Source: an uncultured Sphingobium sp.
GTDB taxonomy: Bacteria; Pseudomonadota; Alphaproteobacteria; Sphingomonadales; Sphingomonadaceae
Direction: 5' to 3'
Length of the DNA: 5,950 bases
NCBI GenBank assembly: GCA_913773715.1
Contig: CAJYHD010000833.1
Location: forward strand, 1 to 5,950
Shown: positions 1-5,950 of the stretch, one piece after another
Position numbering within the stretch: position 1 is the first letter of the stretch
How the letters are laid out: every line of letters begins with the position of its first letter
Notes under the pieces: generated by a model
Seen by the model: the letters and a program-made list of their open reading frames with translations, nothing else
Told to the model about the DNA's origin: nothing
Databases searched by the model: none
Program-made: the position numbers and the translations under genes

Positions 1-194
1 CCCCGCTCCGGCGTCTGGAAATGCAGGCCGCGCAGCGTGAAGGCGGGCGCCGAATAGGAGTGATTGTCCTGCACGAAGGTGCAATCGATCCCGAGCGCGG
101 CGAAGGCGGGGACGGAGTGGACTTCCATGAACCAGCCGCGGCTGTCGCCGAAGCGACGGGGGCGAATGAGCTGGACGGGGGGGATGTCAGTCAT
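1..194 (-). CDS. rfbC: dTDP-4-dehydrorhamnose 3,5-epimerase, N-terminal part (cut by window edge)
   Basis: This enzyme epimerises dTDP-4-dehydro-6-deoxy-glucose at C3 and C5, the third step of cytoplasmic dTDP-L-rhamnose synthesis. Only the first 64 codons are present and the rest lies beyond the left edge. The visible protein carries the family signatures in order: FGDSRGWFMEV at residues 15-25, FVQDNHSYS at 40-48 and LRGLHFQ at 54-60. In characterised RmlC proteins the histidine of the LRGLH motif (H58 here) is the catalytic base. The ATG at 194 fits the usual family N-terminus, although its ribosome binding site is weak. The gene follows the family 4 glycosyltransferase after a 78-base AT-rich spacer, in the same direction. 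Its presence suggests that the polymer made by this cluster contains rhamnose, and that other rml genes may lie further left. The family assignment is firm. The completeness of the gene cannot be judged. Confidence 0.93.
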   Translation of the reverse strand, partial: MTDIPPVQLIRPRRFGDSRGWFMEVHSVPAFAALGIDCTFVQDNHSYSAPAFTLRGLHFQTPER

Positions 195-272
195 GGTATC
201 AGGCTTTTCGTTAGGATCGAGGCTGTTTATGACGGGATATATTCCCGTCTATATTGCATCATATGCCAATAC
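195..272 (-). promoter_or_regulatory. AT-rich spacer with two adjacent dyads upstream of rfbC
   Basis: This 78-base gap between the family 4 glycosyltransferase stop and the rfbC start is about 42% G+C (33 of 78 bases), far below the flanking genes. In transcript order it holds an imperfect dyad at 270-253 (ATTG.CAT pairing with ATG.CAAT around a 3-base loop, one bulged C) and then a perfect 7-base dyad, gacggga at 231-237 and tcccgtc at 243-249, with a 5-base loop. No run of T follows the second stem on the transcribed strand, so a classical intrinsic terminator is not supported. The region could be an operator, an internal promoter, an attenuator or an mRNA-processing hairpin. I could not pick out a convincing -35/-10 pair. 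The structure is seen directly; its role is inferred. Confidence 0.45.
231..249 (-). repeat. Perfect 7-base inverted repeat with 5-base loop
   Basis: The arms gacggga (231-237) and tcccgtc (243-249) are exact reverse complements around tatat. Transcribed leftward this gives a compact hairpin that ends 36 bases before the rfbC ATG. As DNA it is also a near-symmetric site that a dimeric regulator could bind. It is not followed by a U-tract. Confidence 0.6.
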
Positions 273-1355
273 TCATGGCGCAAACGCCAATCGCGCATAA
301 TTTTCGGCAATTGCCGCCCATTTATAGCGGGGGTCGTTGCGCATTTCAGCAGGCGGGCAATACTGACCAAGATTACCGGATATCAGCGTTTGACGAAGAT
401 CAGCCGCGCTCGTGAAATATCCGCCATGGCCGCCCATGGTATAACGATTGAACGAACAATCGAAACATAACACCGGTACGCCGTAAGGCAGGATTTCGAC
501 CAGTGACGGATTGGTTCCGCCGACGCTGTGCCCGTGGAGATAGGCATGGCAGCCGGAACGCAATGCGGCGAGCTTGGTCGGATCGTAGATCGCCGACAAC
601 AGTCGGACATGCCGCCGGTCGCGATAGCGGGCGAGCAGTTCCTGGCCATAGGCAGAGGCATTGAAATTGCCGACGATGACGTGCGGGGTGGCGATGTCTT
701 CGGGAATCGCGTCCAGCATCATATCAATGTTATTCTCGGGCTCGATCCGTGCGACGGTCAGCAGATAGTTGTCCTGCTCTAGCCCATATTCTGCCAGCAG
801 CGCACGGCGTTGCGCCGCATCCACCATGCGCACATGGTCGTTGCCATAGGCGATGGTGAAGGCCGACAGCTGGTGATCGCGGGCGATGATTTCGGTCAGC
901 CCCATGTTGTCGCTGACGACGTGGCGCGCGCCGCGAATGGCGATGCGCTCGGCCAGCGCCAGATAGCGCTTGCCGGTCGACGACCATTTGGCACGGCGCG
1001 ATTCCAGTCCGTCGACGTTGACGATCAGGTTGCCGCCGCGCACCATCCGCCGCATCACCGGCACGAACGGCCCCGCCGACACGCCGAGCAGCAGCACCGC
1101 ATCAGCCCAGCGACACACGCTGGCCAGGCTGACCAGATCGAAAGGAATCGAGGAAACGCCGTTTGCCTTGATCGGCAGGTTGCGGATCTGGACCCCCGGA
1201 GGCCCCTGTTCATCGCGCGCGCGACCGACCGAGGATCCTACGACACGGACCTCATGCCCCATACGCACCAGATGCGGCGACACCTCCATCGCAAACGTCT
1301 CGAACCCGCCATAGCGGGCGGGCAGGCCGTCAGTGCCAATGATTGCTAGTTTCAT
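273..1355 (-). CDS. Family 4 glycosyltransferase with DUF1972-type N-terminus
   Basis: A 360-residue GT-B fold glycosyltransferase that probably adds a sugar from a nucleotide donor to the lipid-linked repeat unit on the cytoplasmic side of the inner membrane. The N-terminus, IGTDGLPARYGGFETFAMEV at residues 6-25, and VDGLESRRAKW at 114-124 are hallmarks of the DUF1972 group, which includes capsule and O-antigen transferases such as Cps2T-type rhamnosyltransferases. The C-terminal donor domain has RIEPENNI at 203-210 and GGTNPSLVEILPYGVPVL at 279-296, with E287 in the position of the conserved nucleotide-sugar-binding glutamate. There is no signal peptide or clear membrane segment. The ATG overlaps the stop of the preceding family 2 gene by 4 bases (ATGA), which fixes the start and implies translational coupling. 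A purine-rich GCGGGG lies just upstream. Donor and linkage cannot be read from sequence. Rhamnose is plausible from family and context. Confidence 0.94.
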   Translation of the reverse strand: MKLAIIGTDGLPARYGGFETFAMEVSPHLVRMGHEVRVVGSSVGRARDEQGPPGVQIRNLPIKANGVSSIPFDLVSLASVCRWADAVLLLGVSAGPFVPVMRRMVRGGNLIVNVDGLESRRAKWSSTGKRYLALAERIAIRGARHVVSDNMGLTEIIARDHQLSAFTIAYGNDHVRMVDAAQRRALLAEYGLEQDNYLLTVARIEPENNIDMMLDAIPEDIATPHVIVGNFNASAYGQELLARYRDRRHVRLLSAIYDPTKLAALRSGCHAYLHGHSVGGTNPSLVEILPYGVPVLCFDCSFNRYTMGGHGGYFTSAADLRQTLISGNLGQYCPPAEMRNDPRYKWAAIAENYARLAFAP

Positions 1356-2344
1356 GCCGTACCCCGCAATTTTTCGTTTTTGCGCGGACCGGCGATCGCG
1401 CGGGCGATCAGTAACAGGCTAATCGCCTTTCGCTGCCATGTCGGCCCATGGACCAACGCCGCCCAAGATAGGGCAAGCGCCGTCGAGCGATAGCCGCGTC
1501 GGCACATCCGTTCCAGTCCGCTGCCTACAGCACCTGCGCGCGGGGTTGGAAGCGCGCGGGAAAAGGCAGTCGCCTGCTGGATCATCCGATCGATGAAGCG
1601 CAACAGCCGCGATACCGACGCGATCTTGCCGCGCGTGCGATAGGCGCCGAGGATGTTGGCGTCGTGCTGGCGATACAGGCTCAATGCCTGCGGGATCACC
1701 TCGACCCGGCCCAGGCGGCTCGCAATCAGGATCGCCAACCAATCATGCATCAGATAGCGGTCGCTCTCCGGCCAGTCAGCGATGATCCGCACCAGAGCCC
1801 CCGACAGCAGCATCGTATGCCCGATCGCCGGATTGGCCATCATCAGCCGCCGCGGGTCCAGATCGCGTGGAACCCGGAACGGATTGCCGGTGTAATAGGT
1901 CGCCCGGATCGAACCAAGCGTGGCGTCGACGACCTGCACGTCATGGAACAGCAGCGTTGGTTCGGCCGCGTTCAGGCGGCGGCGCTCGATTTCCCGACGC
2001 ACGGTGGCGAGCTTTCCCGGCAGCCAAACATCGTCCTGGTCGGCAAGGAACACGAATGTGCGTTCGTCTAGCAGCGGGGCGACATGGCGCAGCGCCTCGA
2101 GGAACGATGCCGAGGCACCTGGCGCATGATCGTGGAACGTCAGTCGCACCACGTCACCGGCCTCGGCTTGGATCGCCTGCAGCACCATGCGGGTGTCGTC
2201 GCGCGATGCGAAGTCATGCACATGGATTGCCTCGACCTGCTCGTCCTGGTCGAGGATCGACTGGATCTGTTCGCGGACGAACCGGTCACCATTGTGGCTG
2301 CACAGGATGACCACGAAACGATAGTCTTCAGTCATTGTCGTCAT
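1352..2344 (-). CDS. Family 2 glycosyltransferase, rhamnosyltransferase-like
   Basis: A 330-residue inverting GT-A glycosyltransferase that probably extends the lipid-linked repeat unit in the cytoplasm. Seen in order: a beta strand ending in CSHNG (residues 15-19, the usual TYNG position), HDFASRDDT (43-51, nucleotide-binding region), FLADQDDVWLPGK (99-111) with the metal-binding DxD (D102/D104/D105), HDW (200-202) near the catalytic-base region, and LYRQHDANILG (223-233). The DQDD-W and YRQH-N-G motifs are typical of the GT2 group that includes RgpB/RgpF-like rhamnosyltransferases. In HDFASRDDT the second aspartate of the common DDGS motif is replaced by F45, which is unusual. The start could be the ATG at 2344 (17-base overlap with the preceding gene) or the ATG at 2335 (8-base overlap, 327 residues). 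Neither has a strong ribosome binding site and the first three residues carry no motif. The stop overlaps the next gene by 4 bases. The sugar donor is inferred only. Confidence 0.94.
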   Translation of the reverse strand: MTTMTEDYRFVVILCSHNGDRFVREQIQSILDQDEQVEAIHVHDFASRDDTRMVLQAIQAEAGDVVRLTFHDHAPGASASFLEALRHVAPLLDERTFVFLADQDDVWLPGKLATVRREIERRRLNAAEPTLLFHDVQVVDATLGSIRATYYTGNPFRVPRDLDPRRLMMANPAIGHTMLLSGALVRIIADWPESDRYLMHDWLAILIASRLGRVEVIPQALSLYRQHDANILGAYRTRGKIASVSRLLRFIDRMIQQATAFSRALPTPRAGAVGSGLERMCRRGYRSTALALSWAALVHGPTWQRKAISLLLIARAIAGPRKNEKLRGTA

Positions 2345-3419
2345 ACCGAAAAAGAAGCTGGCATGTCAGAAACCATGACGGCACGAACAACCACGGATTG
2401 TTGAATCCGATGAGCGTGTAGATGGCGAACCGAAGCAGCGCCAGTCCCTTGTTCCGATCGGCAGAGAAGAACAATGCCAGCATGACGCCCAAAAACCCGA
2501 TCAGCGCGGGAATGCCCAATTGCAGCAGGAGCATCGGCAATTGCATTTCGATCTGGTACGGCTGATCGGGGTCGCTGGCGAGCGCGGGGATGAACGTGCC
2601 CCAGCCCAGTCCGGACCAACCATAGTCCAGCGAGCCGAAGATGATGTCGAACTGGAATTGCTTGGCGCGCAGGCTGAGCTCGACGTCGGGGCGCAGGACC
2701 GGAAGGTAGAGAAAGAATACGTACAGCAGCGCCACGGTCACCAGGAACGACAGGATCTTGGTGGCGGGGGTGCTGCGCACGATATAGGGAAAGGCGATAT
2801 TCAGCCCGAGCAGCAGCACGACGAAGACGCTGCGCGCGATGAAGATCGTGAAGACGAACACCCCCAGCATCGTGGCGATCTGCAACCAGCGCTTGCGGAA
2901 CGTCGTGGCCAGCGCCACCGCCGCAAGGCTTGAGGATTCGAAGTAGACGCGGTGCGTCTCGCCGTCTGAGCCCACCACGCGGTTCAGTCCGCGCAGGCCG
3001 TACAGGTCGATGTTCGACACCAGCAGGAACATACCCATCGCGACGTTGAAGAGCGTCAGCCACGTCAGGACGCGGCGAAGCGCGATCGCATCGAGCCGGG
3101 TCGCGCGGTTGATGAGCGGCACCGACCATATGAAGAGGATGAAGCCTAGGAGATGGGCCTGGTCATAGGGGCTGGGGAACTGGGTCTGGTAGACGAGGAG
3201 CCCGACGAACGATCCGATCAGCGCCAGGATCAGGTCGCGCCGGTACCGGTCGTCACCGAACCCGGTCAGCAGTATGGCGGGAACCACGAACGCCTTTTGC
3301 GAGACGAACAGCAGGACCGGCCACAGGTTGGTGACGACGGGAAAGGCGAAATCGCGAAAGGTCGGAAACCATTTCCGGGCGGTCGCCATGACGGGTGCGG
3401 TTGGCGGTTGTTCGGTCAT
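2328..3419 (-). CDS. Polytopic membrane protein, probable Wzy-type polysaccharide polymerase
   Basis: A 363-residue inner-membrane protein with roughly ten to twelve hydrophobic segments, the first cluster at about residues 25-54 and the last at about 341-358. Two longer polar stretches, at about 136-162 (containing GLRGLNRVVG and HRVYFESSSLA) and about 241-291 (containing DYGWSGLGWGTF), match the large periplasmic loops of O-antigen and exopolysaccharide polymerases, where arginines and a G-x-G-rich stretch are common. Wzy proteins share little sequence, so the call rests on topology plus position between a flippase and glycosyltransferases. An O-antigen ligase-type protein is the main alternative. 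The frame stays open upstream to 3560, but I chose the ATG at 3419: it forms a 4-base ATGA overlap with the flippase stop, and the upstream translation is arginine-rich, low in hydrophobic residues and lies wholly inside the flippase gene. The C-terminus (YDDND) overlaps the start of the family 2 glycosyltransferase gene. Confidence 0.78.
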   Translation of the reverse strand: MTEQPPTAPVMATARKWFPTFRDFAFPVVTNLWPVLLFVSQKAFVVPAILLTGFGDDRYRRDLILALIGSFVGLLVYQTQFPSPYDQAHLLGFILFIWSVPLINRATRLDAIALRRVLTWLTLFNVAMGMFLLVSNIDLYGLRGLNRVVGSDGETHRVYFESSSLAAVALATTFRKRWLQIATMLGVFVFTIFIARSVFVVLLLGLNIAFPYIVRSTPATKILSFLVTVALLYVFFLYLPVLRPDVELSLRAKQFQFDIIFGSLDYGWSGLGWGTFIPALASDPDQPYQIEMQLPMLLLQLGIPALIGFLGVMLALFFSADRNKGLALLRFAIYTLIGFNNPWLFVPSWFLTCQLLFRYDDND

Positions 3420-4768
3420 GCGATCAGTCCAACGGTTGCGATGACGCTGGCGCCCAGCAGCACGGCGACCCCTTCGACCATCATGGCGCTGCGATCGCGC
3501 TGGACGTGGGCGCTCCATCCGATCAGGAGCAGGGTGTCGAGTATGACGCGGCCCGCCCATAGCGCAGCGGCCCCCGGCGCGCCGAGCGCCCCCACGACCA
3601 ACGGCATGACGGCAAGATAGAGCAGGAATTCGCCGCTGTGCATTAGCGCGGCGTCACGCGCGCGCCCGGTGGCGATCAGCCGCGTCGAGGGAAATTGCGC
3701 CACGACATTGGCGATGATACCGATCAGCAGGATGCGGATGGTCAGCGTCGTCTCGCCCGGCGGAAGTTGCGGATAGAGCAGATGTGCGATCCACGGGGCC
3801 AGCAATGCGGCCCCCGTGCATCCGACGACCGTCAGCGGCACGATAGCCAGGAACAGCCGCCGCGCCATCTGCAGCGCGGCCTCCCCCGCATTGCCCGCCG
3901 CAAGCCGGACGGTCAGCGCGGGCAGCAGCGCAGCGGGCACCGCGACCGCGCGCAACGCTAGATCTTGCGTCGCGAGGAAGATGGCCAGTTGCTGCCCGGC
4001 GAGGCCACCCCAACCTATCATCAGATACCGGTCGAACCCGGACATCGCGACCGCGAGGATCGACAGGAGCGCGAACCACCCGCTCTCCTGCATGAAACGG
4101 GCAACCAGATCTTCATGCACGGCATCGCCGGGGGCGGTGCGCTGGCGTAAGACGTTGCGGATCGCGCGCTGCTGCTCCCATGCGAACGGAAAACGAATTA
4201 CGAGGGACGCAAGACTGAGGAAAGTCGCGTCCCGCAGGAAGAACGACACCGCGACCGGCGCGCCCACCAGCATGATGCCGACCCCGGCACGATTAAGCGC
4301 CGAACGAGAGAAGGCGTTCAGTCCCTCAAGCACACCGCGCTGGGTATTGGCGTAGATCGCAACGGCCACCCCCATGCCGGTGACGATTGCCAGCCCCAGC
4401 GGCCGCTGGCCATGCTGGAGCGGAAACAGGAGGGCCGCGCCGACAGTGACCAACAGCATGGCGCCGATCGCCACCAGCATCGCGCAGCGCAGGGAATGTT
4501 CGACAACCGCGCGCTGGGCATCAGGGTGCAGAGTGGCAGCATAGGCGACGCGGCGCTGTGCTGTACGCGCGACACCGAGGTCAAGGCTGGGCGCAAAATT
4601 GATCGCGCCATAAGACAAGAGAAACAGCGTGAAGACCTGTTCCCCTGCGTTGCGGAAGATAACCGGCAGCGCCAGCAGCCCAATGGCTATTGGAATGAGC
4701 ATCGCGAACGCGCTCCACGCGACGTCGCGGTCGAACTGGTTGCGCGCTTGGCGAGCTGTTGGATGCAT
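3416..4768 (-). CDS. Wzx-like oligosaccharide flippase (polysaccharide transporter family)
   Basis: A 450-residue inner-membrane protein with about twelve to thirteen hydrophobic segments spread over its whole length (roughly 16-38, 44-66, 95-115, 122-141, 160-177, 180-197, 228-248, 262-290, 305-325, 342-362, 380-397, 399-419, 430-449). Length and topology match the MATE/MOP-superfamily polysaccharide transporters. The segment NFAPSLDLGVARTAQRRVAY (57-76) resembles the conserved DLG-type motif after the second helix of these flippases. By family it would move undecaprenyl-diphosphate-linked repeat units from the cytoplasmic to the periplasmic face for polymerisation. The ATG at 4768 has a good TAAGGA ribosome binding site 6 bases upstream and a polar, basic N-terminus before helix 1, so the start is secure. 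It is the first gene of the tightly overlapping block, 103 bases after the priming transferase, and its stop overlaps the polymerase candidate by 4 bases. Substrate specificity cannot be read. Confidence 0.9.
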   Translation of the reverse strand: MHPTARQARNQFDRDVAWSAFAMLIPIAIGLLALPVIFRNAGEQVFTLFLLSYGAINFAPSLDLGVARTAQRRVAYAATLHPDAQRAVVEHSLRCAMLVAIGAMLLVTVGAALLFPLQHGQRPLGLAIVTGMGVAVAIYANTQRGVLEGLNAFSRSALNRAGVGIMLVGAPVAVSFFLRDATFLSLASLVIRFPFAWEQQRAIRNVLRQRTAPGDAVHEDLVARFMQESGWFALLSILAVAMSGFDRYLMIGWGGLAGQQLAIFLATQDLALRAVAVPAALLPALTVRLAAGNAGEAALQMARRLFLAIVPLTVVGCTGAALLAPWIAHLLYPQLPPGETTLTIRILLIGIIANVVAQFPSTRLIATGRARDAALMHSGEFLLYLAVMPLVVGALGAPGAAALWAGRVILDTLLLIGWSAHVQRDRSAMMVEGVAVLLGASVIATVGLIA

Positions 4769-4774
4769 GGCGCG

Positions 4775-4780
4775 TCCTTA
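4775..4780 (-). promoter_or_regulatory. Ribosome binding site of the flippase gene
   Basis: The sequence TAAGGA on the minus strand ends 6 bases before the ATG at 4768. It is the clearest Shine-Dalgarno match in the window and settles the flippase start. The downstream genes lack comparable sites and start inside the stop of the gene before, consistent with translational coupling. Confidence 0.75.
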
Positions 4781-4811
4781 GCCGGAATATGGAAAGAGGA
4801 AAGCGCCTTAT

Positions 4812-4847
4812 TGGGTCGGGCGACAGCCGTTGCCGCGCATCGACCCA
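4812..4847 (-). other. Bulged stem-loop in the spacer before the flippase gene
   Basis: Exact 7-base arms tgggtcg (4812-4818) and cgaccca (4841-4847) enclose 22 bases. Inside them, ggcgac (4819-4824) and gttgcc (4829-4834) form a second short stem around a 4-base loop; in the transcript this inner stem has one A-C mismatch. A 6-base bulge (4835-4840) separates the two stems on one side. The downstream bases in the transcript are AATAAGG, not a U-run, so it is not a standard intrinsic terminator. It could be a partial attenuator, an mRNA-stability element or a chance structure. Confidence 0.45.
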
Positions 4848-4871
4848 GAGGGTGTCTGCCACACTACGATC

Positions 4872-5950
4872 TTATTTTGCGCCGATCCCGCCAAGCATGG
4901 TCGGAATGGTGCGCAGCGCGATCACAATATCAAGCCAAGCCGAGAAATACTTCACATAGTAGAAATCATATGCCAGCTTTTCGTTGACCGCATCGAGATC
5001 AGTAACATGGCCCTGCTGAACCTGCGCCCATCCAGTAATGCCAGGGCGAATGATATGGCGATAGCTGTAGAAGGGGATTTCCTCATCATACCATTGGGAG
5101 AGAGGCACAGCTTCGGGACGTGGCCCGATCCAACTCATTTCGCCGCGCACGATGTTGAATATCTGTGGCAGTTCGTCGAGCCGGGTACGACGTAGGAAAC
5201 GCCCAATGCGTGTAACGCGATCATCGTCTGCACGGGTCATTGCGTCGTGGCGTGCGGCGGATACGCTATCTTCGACCACGCGCGGGCGCATACTGCGGAA
5301 TTTGATCATCTCGAAGACTTCGCCGCGATAGCCAACACGCTGCTGGCGGAAGAACACCGGCCCCTTGGAATCCATGCGGATCATGGCAGCGATACAAAGC
5401 ATCGGGAAGAACAGGAGCGGCGACAGTATTACGCAGACCGCAAGATCCAGTAAGCGCTTAATTTTGCGATAGGCAAGGTTTGGAAGCAAAGACCCAAAAC
5501 TGTTTTCTGAAAGATGCTCGATCGTGACCTTGCCGGTCAGCGACTCCCGCAACAGCTTGGAATGATAGACGATGCCCCCGTTGATTGCCGCATGGGCGAG
5601 CAGGCGTTCCCACTGATCGTCGTGATCATAGCGGAAATCGGCCACCAACATCGCATGGGGGAGTGTCGGCAGGACAGGCTCCTCCATGCGTTCCCACTGC
5701 ACGTCCTTGATCACGCACAACGTTTCCACATCGCCACCGGGCACGACATAAAACATCAGCCGCTTCATACGCTCGGCGAAATACACCAGCGCAAAAGTCG
5801 TCAGTACCGCCATCACGAAGCTTCCGCTGAGGACGGTGCGGCTGTAGGATAGGCGCAAGCCGAAAATCACCGCCAGCGCAATGCCGTAGCAGGTCGCAAG
5901 TGTTGGCAGGATGAAGGCGTAAGAGCGAATGCCGGGAAAGGCATCGATCC
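4872..5950 (-). CDS. Polyprenyl-phosphate sugar-1-phosphate transferase (priming enzyme), 5' end outside window
   Basis: This membrane enzyme transfers a hexose-1-phosphate from a nucleotide sugar to undecaprenyl phosphate, starting each repeat unit. The C-terminal catalytic domain (bacterial sugar transferase family, as in WcaJ, WbaP and PglC) is complete: a membrane segment following YRKIKRLLDL, then GPVFFRQQRVG (about 5363-5331), MIKFRSM, LDELPQIFN (LDELPQ at 5180-5163), WIGPRPEAVP and RPGITGWAQV (about 5048-5019). The Asp-Glu pair in LDELPQ matches the catalytic dyad defined in PglC. The N-terminal part has hydrophobic segments and a shortened, divergent region where long family members carry a Rossmann-like domain, ending in LTGKVTIEHLSENSFGSL. 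A GTG at 5870 could be taken as the start, but the frame is open to the window edge and encodes further hydrophobic sequence there, so the real start lies outside. The stop is TAA. Glucose or galactose is the likeliest sugar; it cannot be settled here. Confidence 0.96.
   Translation of the reverse strand, partial: IDAFPGIRSYAFILPTLATCYGIALAVIFGLRLSYSRTVLSGSFVMAVLTTFALVYFAERMKRLMFYVVPGGDVETLCVIKDVQWERMEEPVLPTLPHAMLVADFRYDHDDQWERLLAHAAINGGIVYHSKLLRESLTGKVTIEHLSENSFGSLLPNLAYRKIKRLLDLAVCVILSPLLFFPMLCIAAMIRMDSKGPVFFRQQRVGYRGEVFEMIKFRSMRPRVVEDSVSAARHDAMTRADDDRVTRIGRFLRRTRLDELPQIFNIVRGEMSWIGPRPEAVPLSQWYDEEIPFYSYRHIIRPGITGWAQVQQGHVTDLDAVNEKLAYDFYYVKYFSAWLDIVIALRTIPTMLGGIGAK

Larger units (their letters stand above)
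4769..4871 (-). promoter_or_regulatory. Spacer between priming transferase and flippase genes
   Basis: This 103-base gap is the only sizeable break between the priming enzyme and the overlapping downstream genes. It contains a bulged stem-loop (4812-4847) and then, closer to the flippase start, a pyrimidine-rich stretch (GCGCTTTCCTCTTTCC in transcript sense, 4805-4790), followed by the flippase ribosome binding site. I found no convincing sigma-70 promoter. It may tune expression of the flippase block relative to the priming gene, or carry a weak secondary promoter. The role is inference. Confidence 0.35.

Noticed and set aside
21..470. Plus-strand open frame of 149 codons across the rfbC start
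   Set aside because: It runs antisense to rfbC, the spacer and the glycosyltransferase 3' end, both of which have clear family motifs on the minus strand.
810..1349. Plus-strand open frame of 179 codons
   Set aside because: It lies entirely antisense to the well-supported family 4 glycosyltransferase. Its His/Arg/Gln-rich translation shows no family motif.
1365..1384. Short inverted repeat (cgcaa / ttgcg) just before the family 4 glycosyltransferase start
   Set aside because: Arms are only 5 bases with a 10-base loop, and the sequence encodes the C-terminus of the family 2 enzyme. Too weak to call a regulatory hairpin or terminator.
2520..2933. Plus-strand open frame of 137 codons rich in Glu, Gln and Arg
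   Set aside because: This composition is what the antisense of a hydrophobic membrane-protein gene gives; no start signal or domain supports it.
1381..3500. Repeated GCGATCGC-like palindromes
   Set aside because: Such GATCGC-rich words occur at several places inside genes and fit general codon and base bias of a GC-rich genome. They are not regularly spaced and form no array.
3420..3560. N-terminal extension of the polymerase candidate by 47 residues
   Set aside because: The stretch is arginine-rich, low in hydrophobic residues, lies wholly inside the flippase gene in another frame, and the ATG at 3419 gives the same 4-base overlap seen elsewhere in the operon.
4412..4987. Plus-strand open frame of 191 codons
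   Set aside because: It spans the antisense of the flippase gene, the spacer and the end of the priming gene. Its translation is rich in Arg, Gln and Ala with no recognisable motif, as expected for an antisense shadow in GC-rich DNA.
4872..5870. Taking GTG at 5870 as the start of the priming transferase
   Set aside because: The frame remains open to position 5950 and the extra 26 codons encode a hydrophobic stretch that fits the family's N-terminal membrane region.

Overview
The window is GC-rich bacterial DNA and reads as one part of a Wzx/Wzy-type surface polysaccharide (exopolysaccharide, capsule or O-antigen) cluster. All six genes lie on the minus strand, so transcription runs from high to low coordinates. 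Base composition, protein style and the mix of gene types suggest an alphaproteobacterium, perhaps a sphingomonad. That assignment is an impression from sequence style, because no rRNA or housekeeping marker is present.

In transcription order: a polyprenyl-phosphate sugar-1-phosphate transferase (the priming enzyme) enters from the right edge without its N-terminus and ends at 4872. A 103-base spacer follows, with a bulged stem-loop and a good ribosome binding site. Next come four tightly packed genes: a Wzx-like flippase (3416-4768), a membrane protein that is the best candidate for the Wzy polymerase (2328-3419), a family 2 glycosyltransferase (1352-2344) and a family 4 glycosyltransferase with a DUF1972-type N-terminus (273-1355). 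Each junction among these four is an overlap (4, 8 or 17, and 4 bases), implying one transcript and coupled translation. A 78-base AT-rich spacer with two adjacent dyads separates them from the start of a dTDP-4-dehydrorhamnose 3,5-epimerase gene (rfbC/rmlC), which is cut by the left edge.

Together the genes describe a pathway. The priming enzyme loads the first sugar phosphate onto undecaprenyl phosphate on the cytoplasmic face. The two glycosyltransferases extend it. The flippase moves the lipid-linked repeat unit across the inner membrane, and the Wzy candidate polymerises it in the periplasm. The neighbouring epimerase makes the precursor of dTDP-L-rhamnose, and the family 2 enzyme resembles rhamnosyltransferases, so rhamnose is a likely component of the polymer. 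Genes for chain-length control, outer-membrane export and the other dTDP-rhamnose enzymes are not in view.

I found no RNA genes, insertion sequences, CRISPR arrays or signs of recent gene damage. I see no clearly new biological system. The points most worth a second look are the two structured spacers, the altered nucleotide-binding motif of the family 2 enzyme, and the divergent polymerase candidate.
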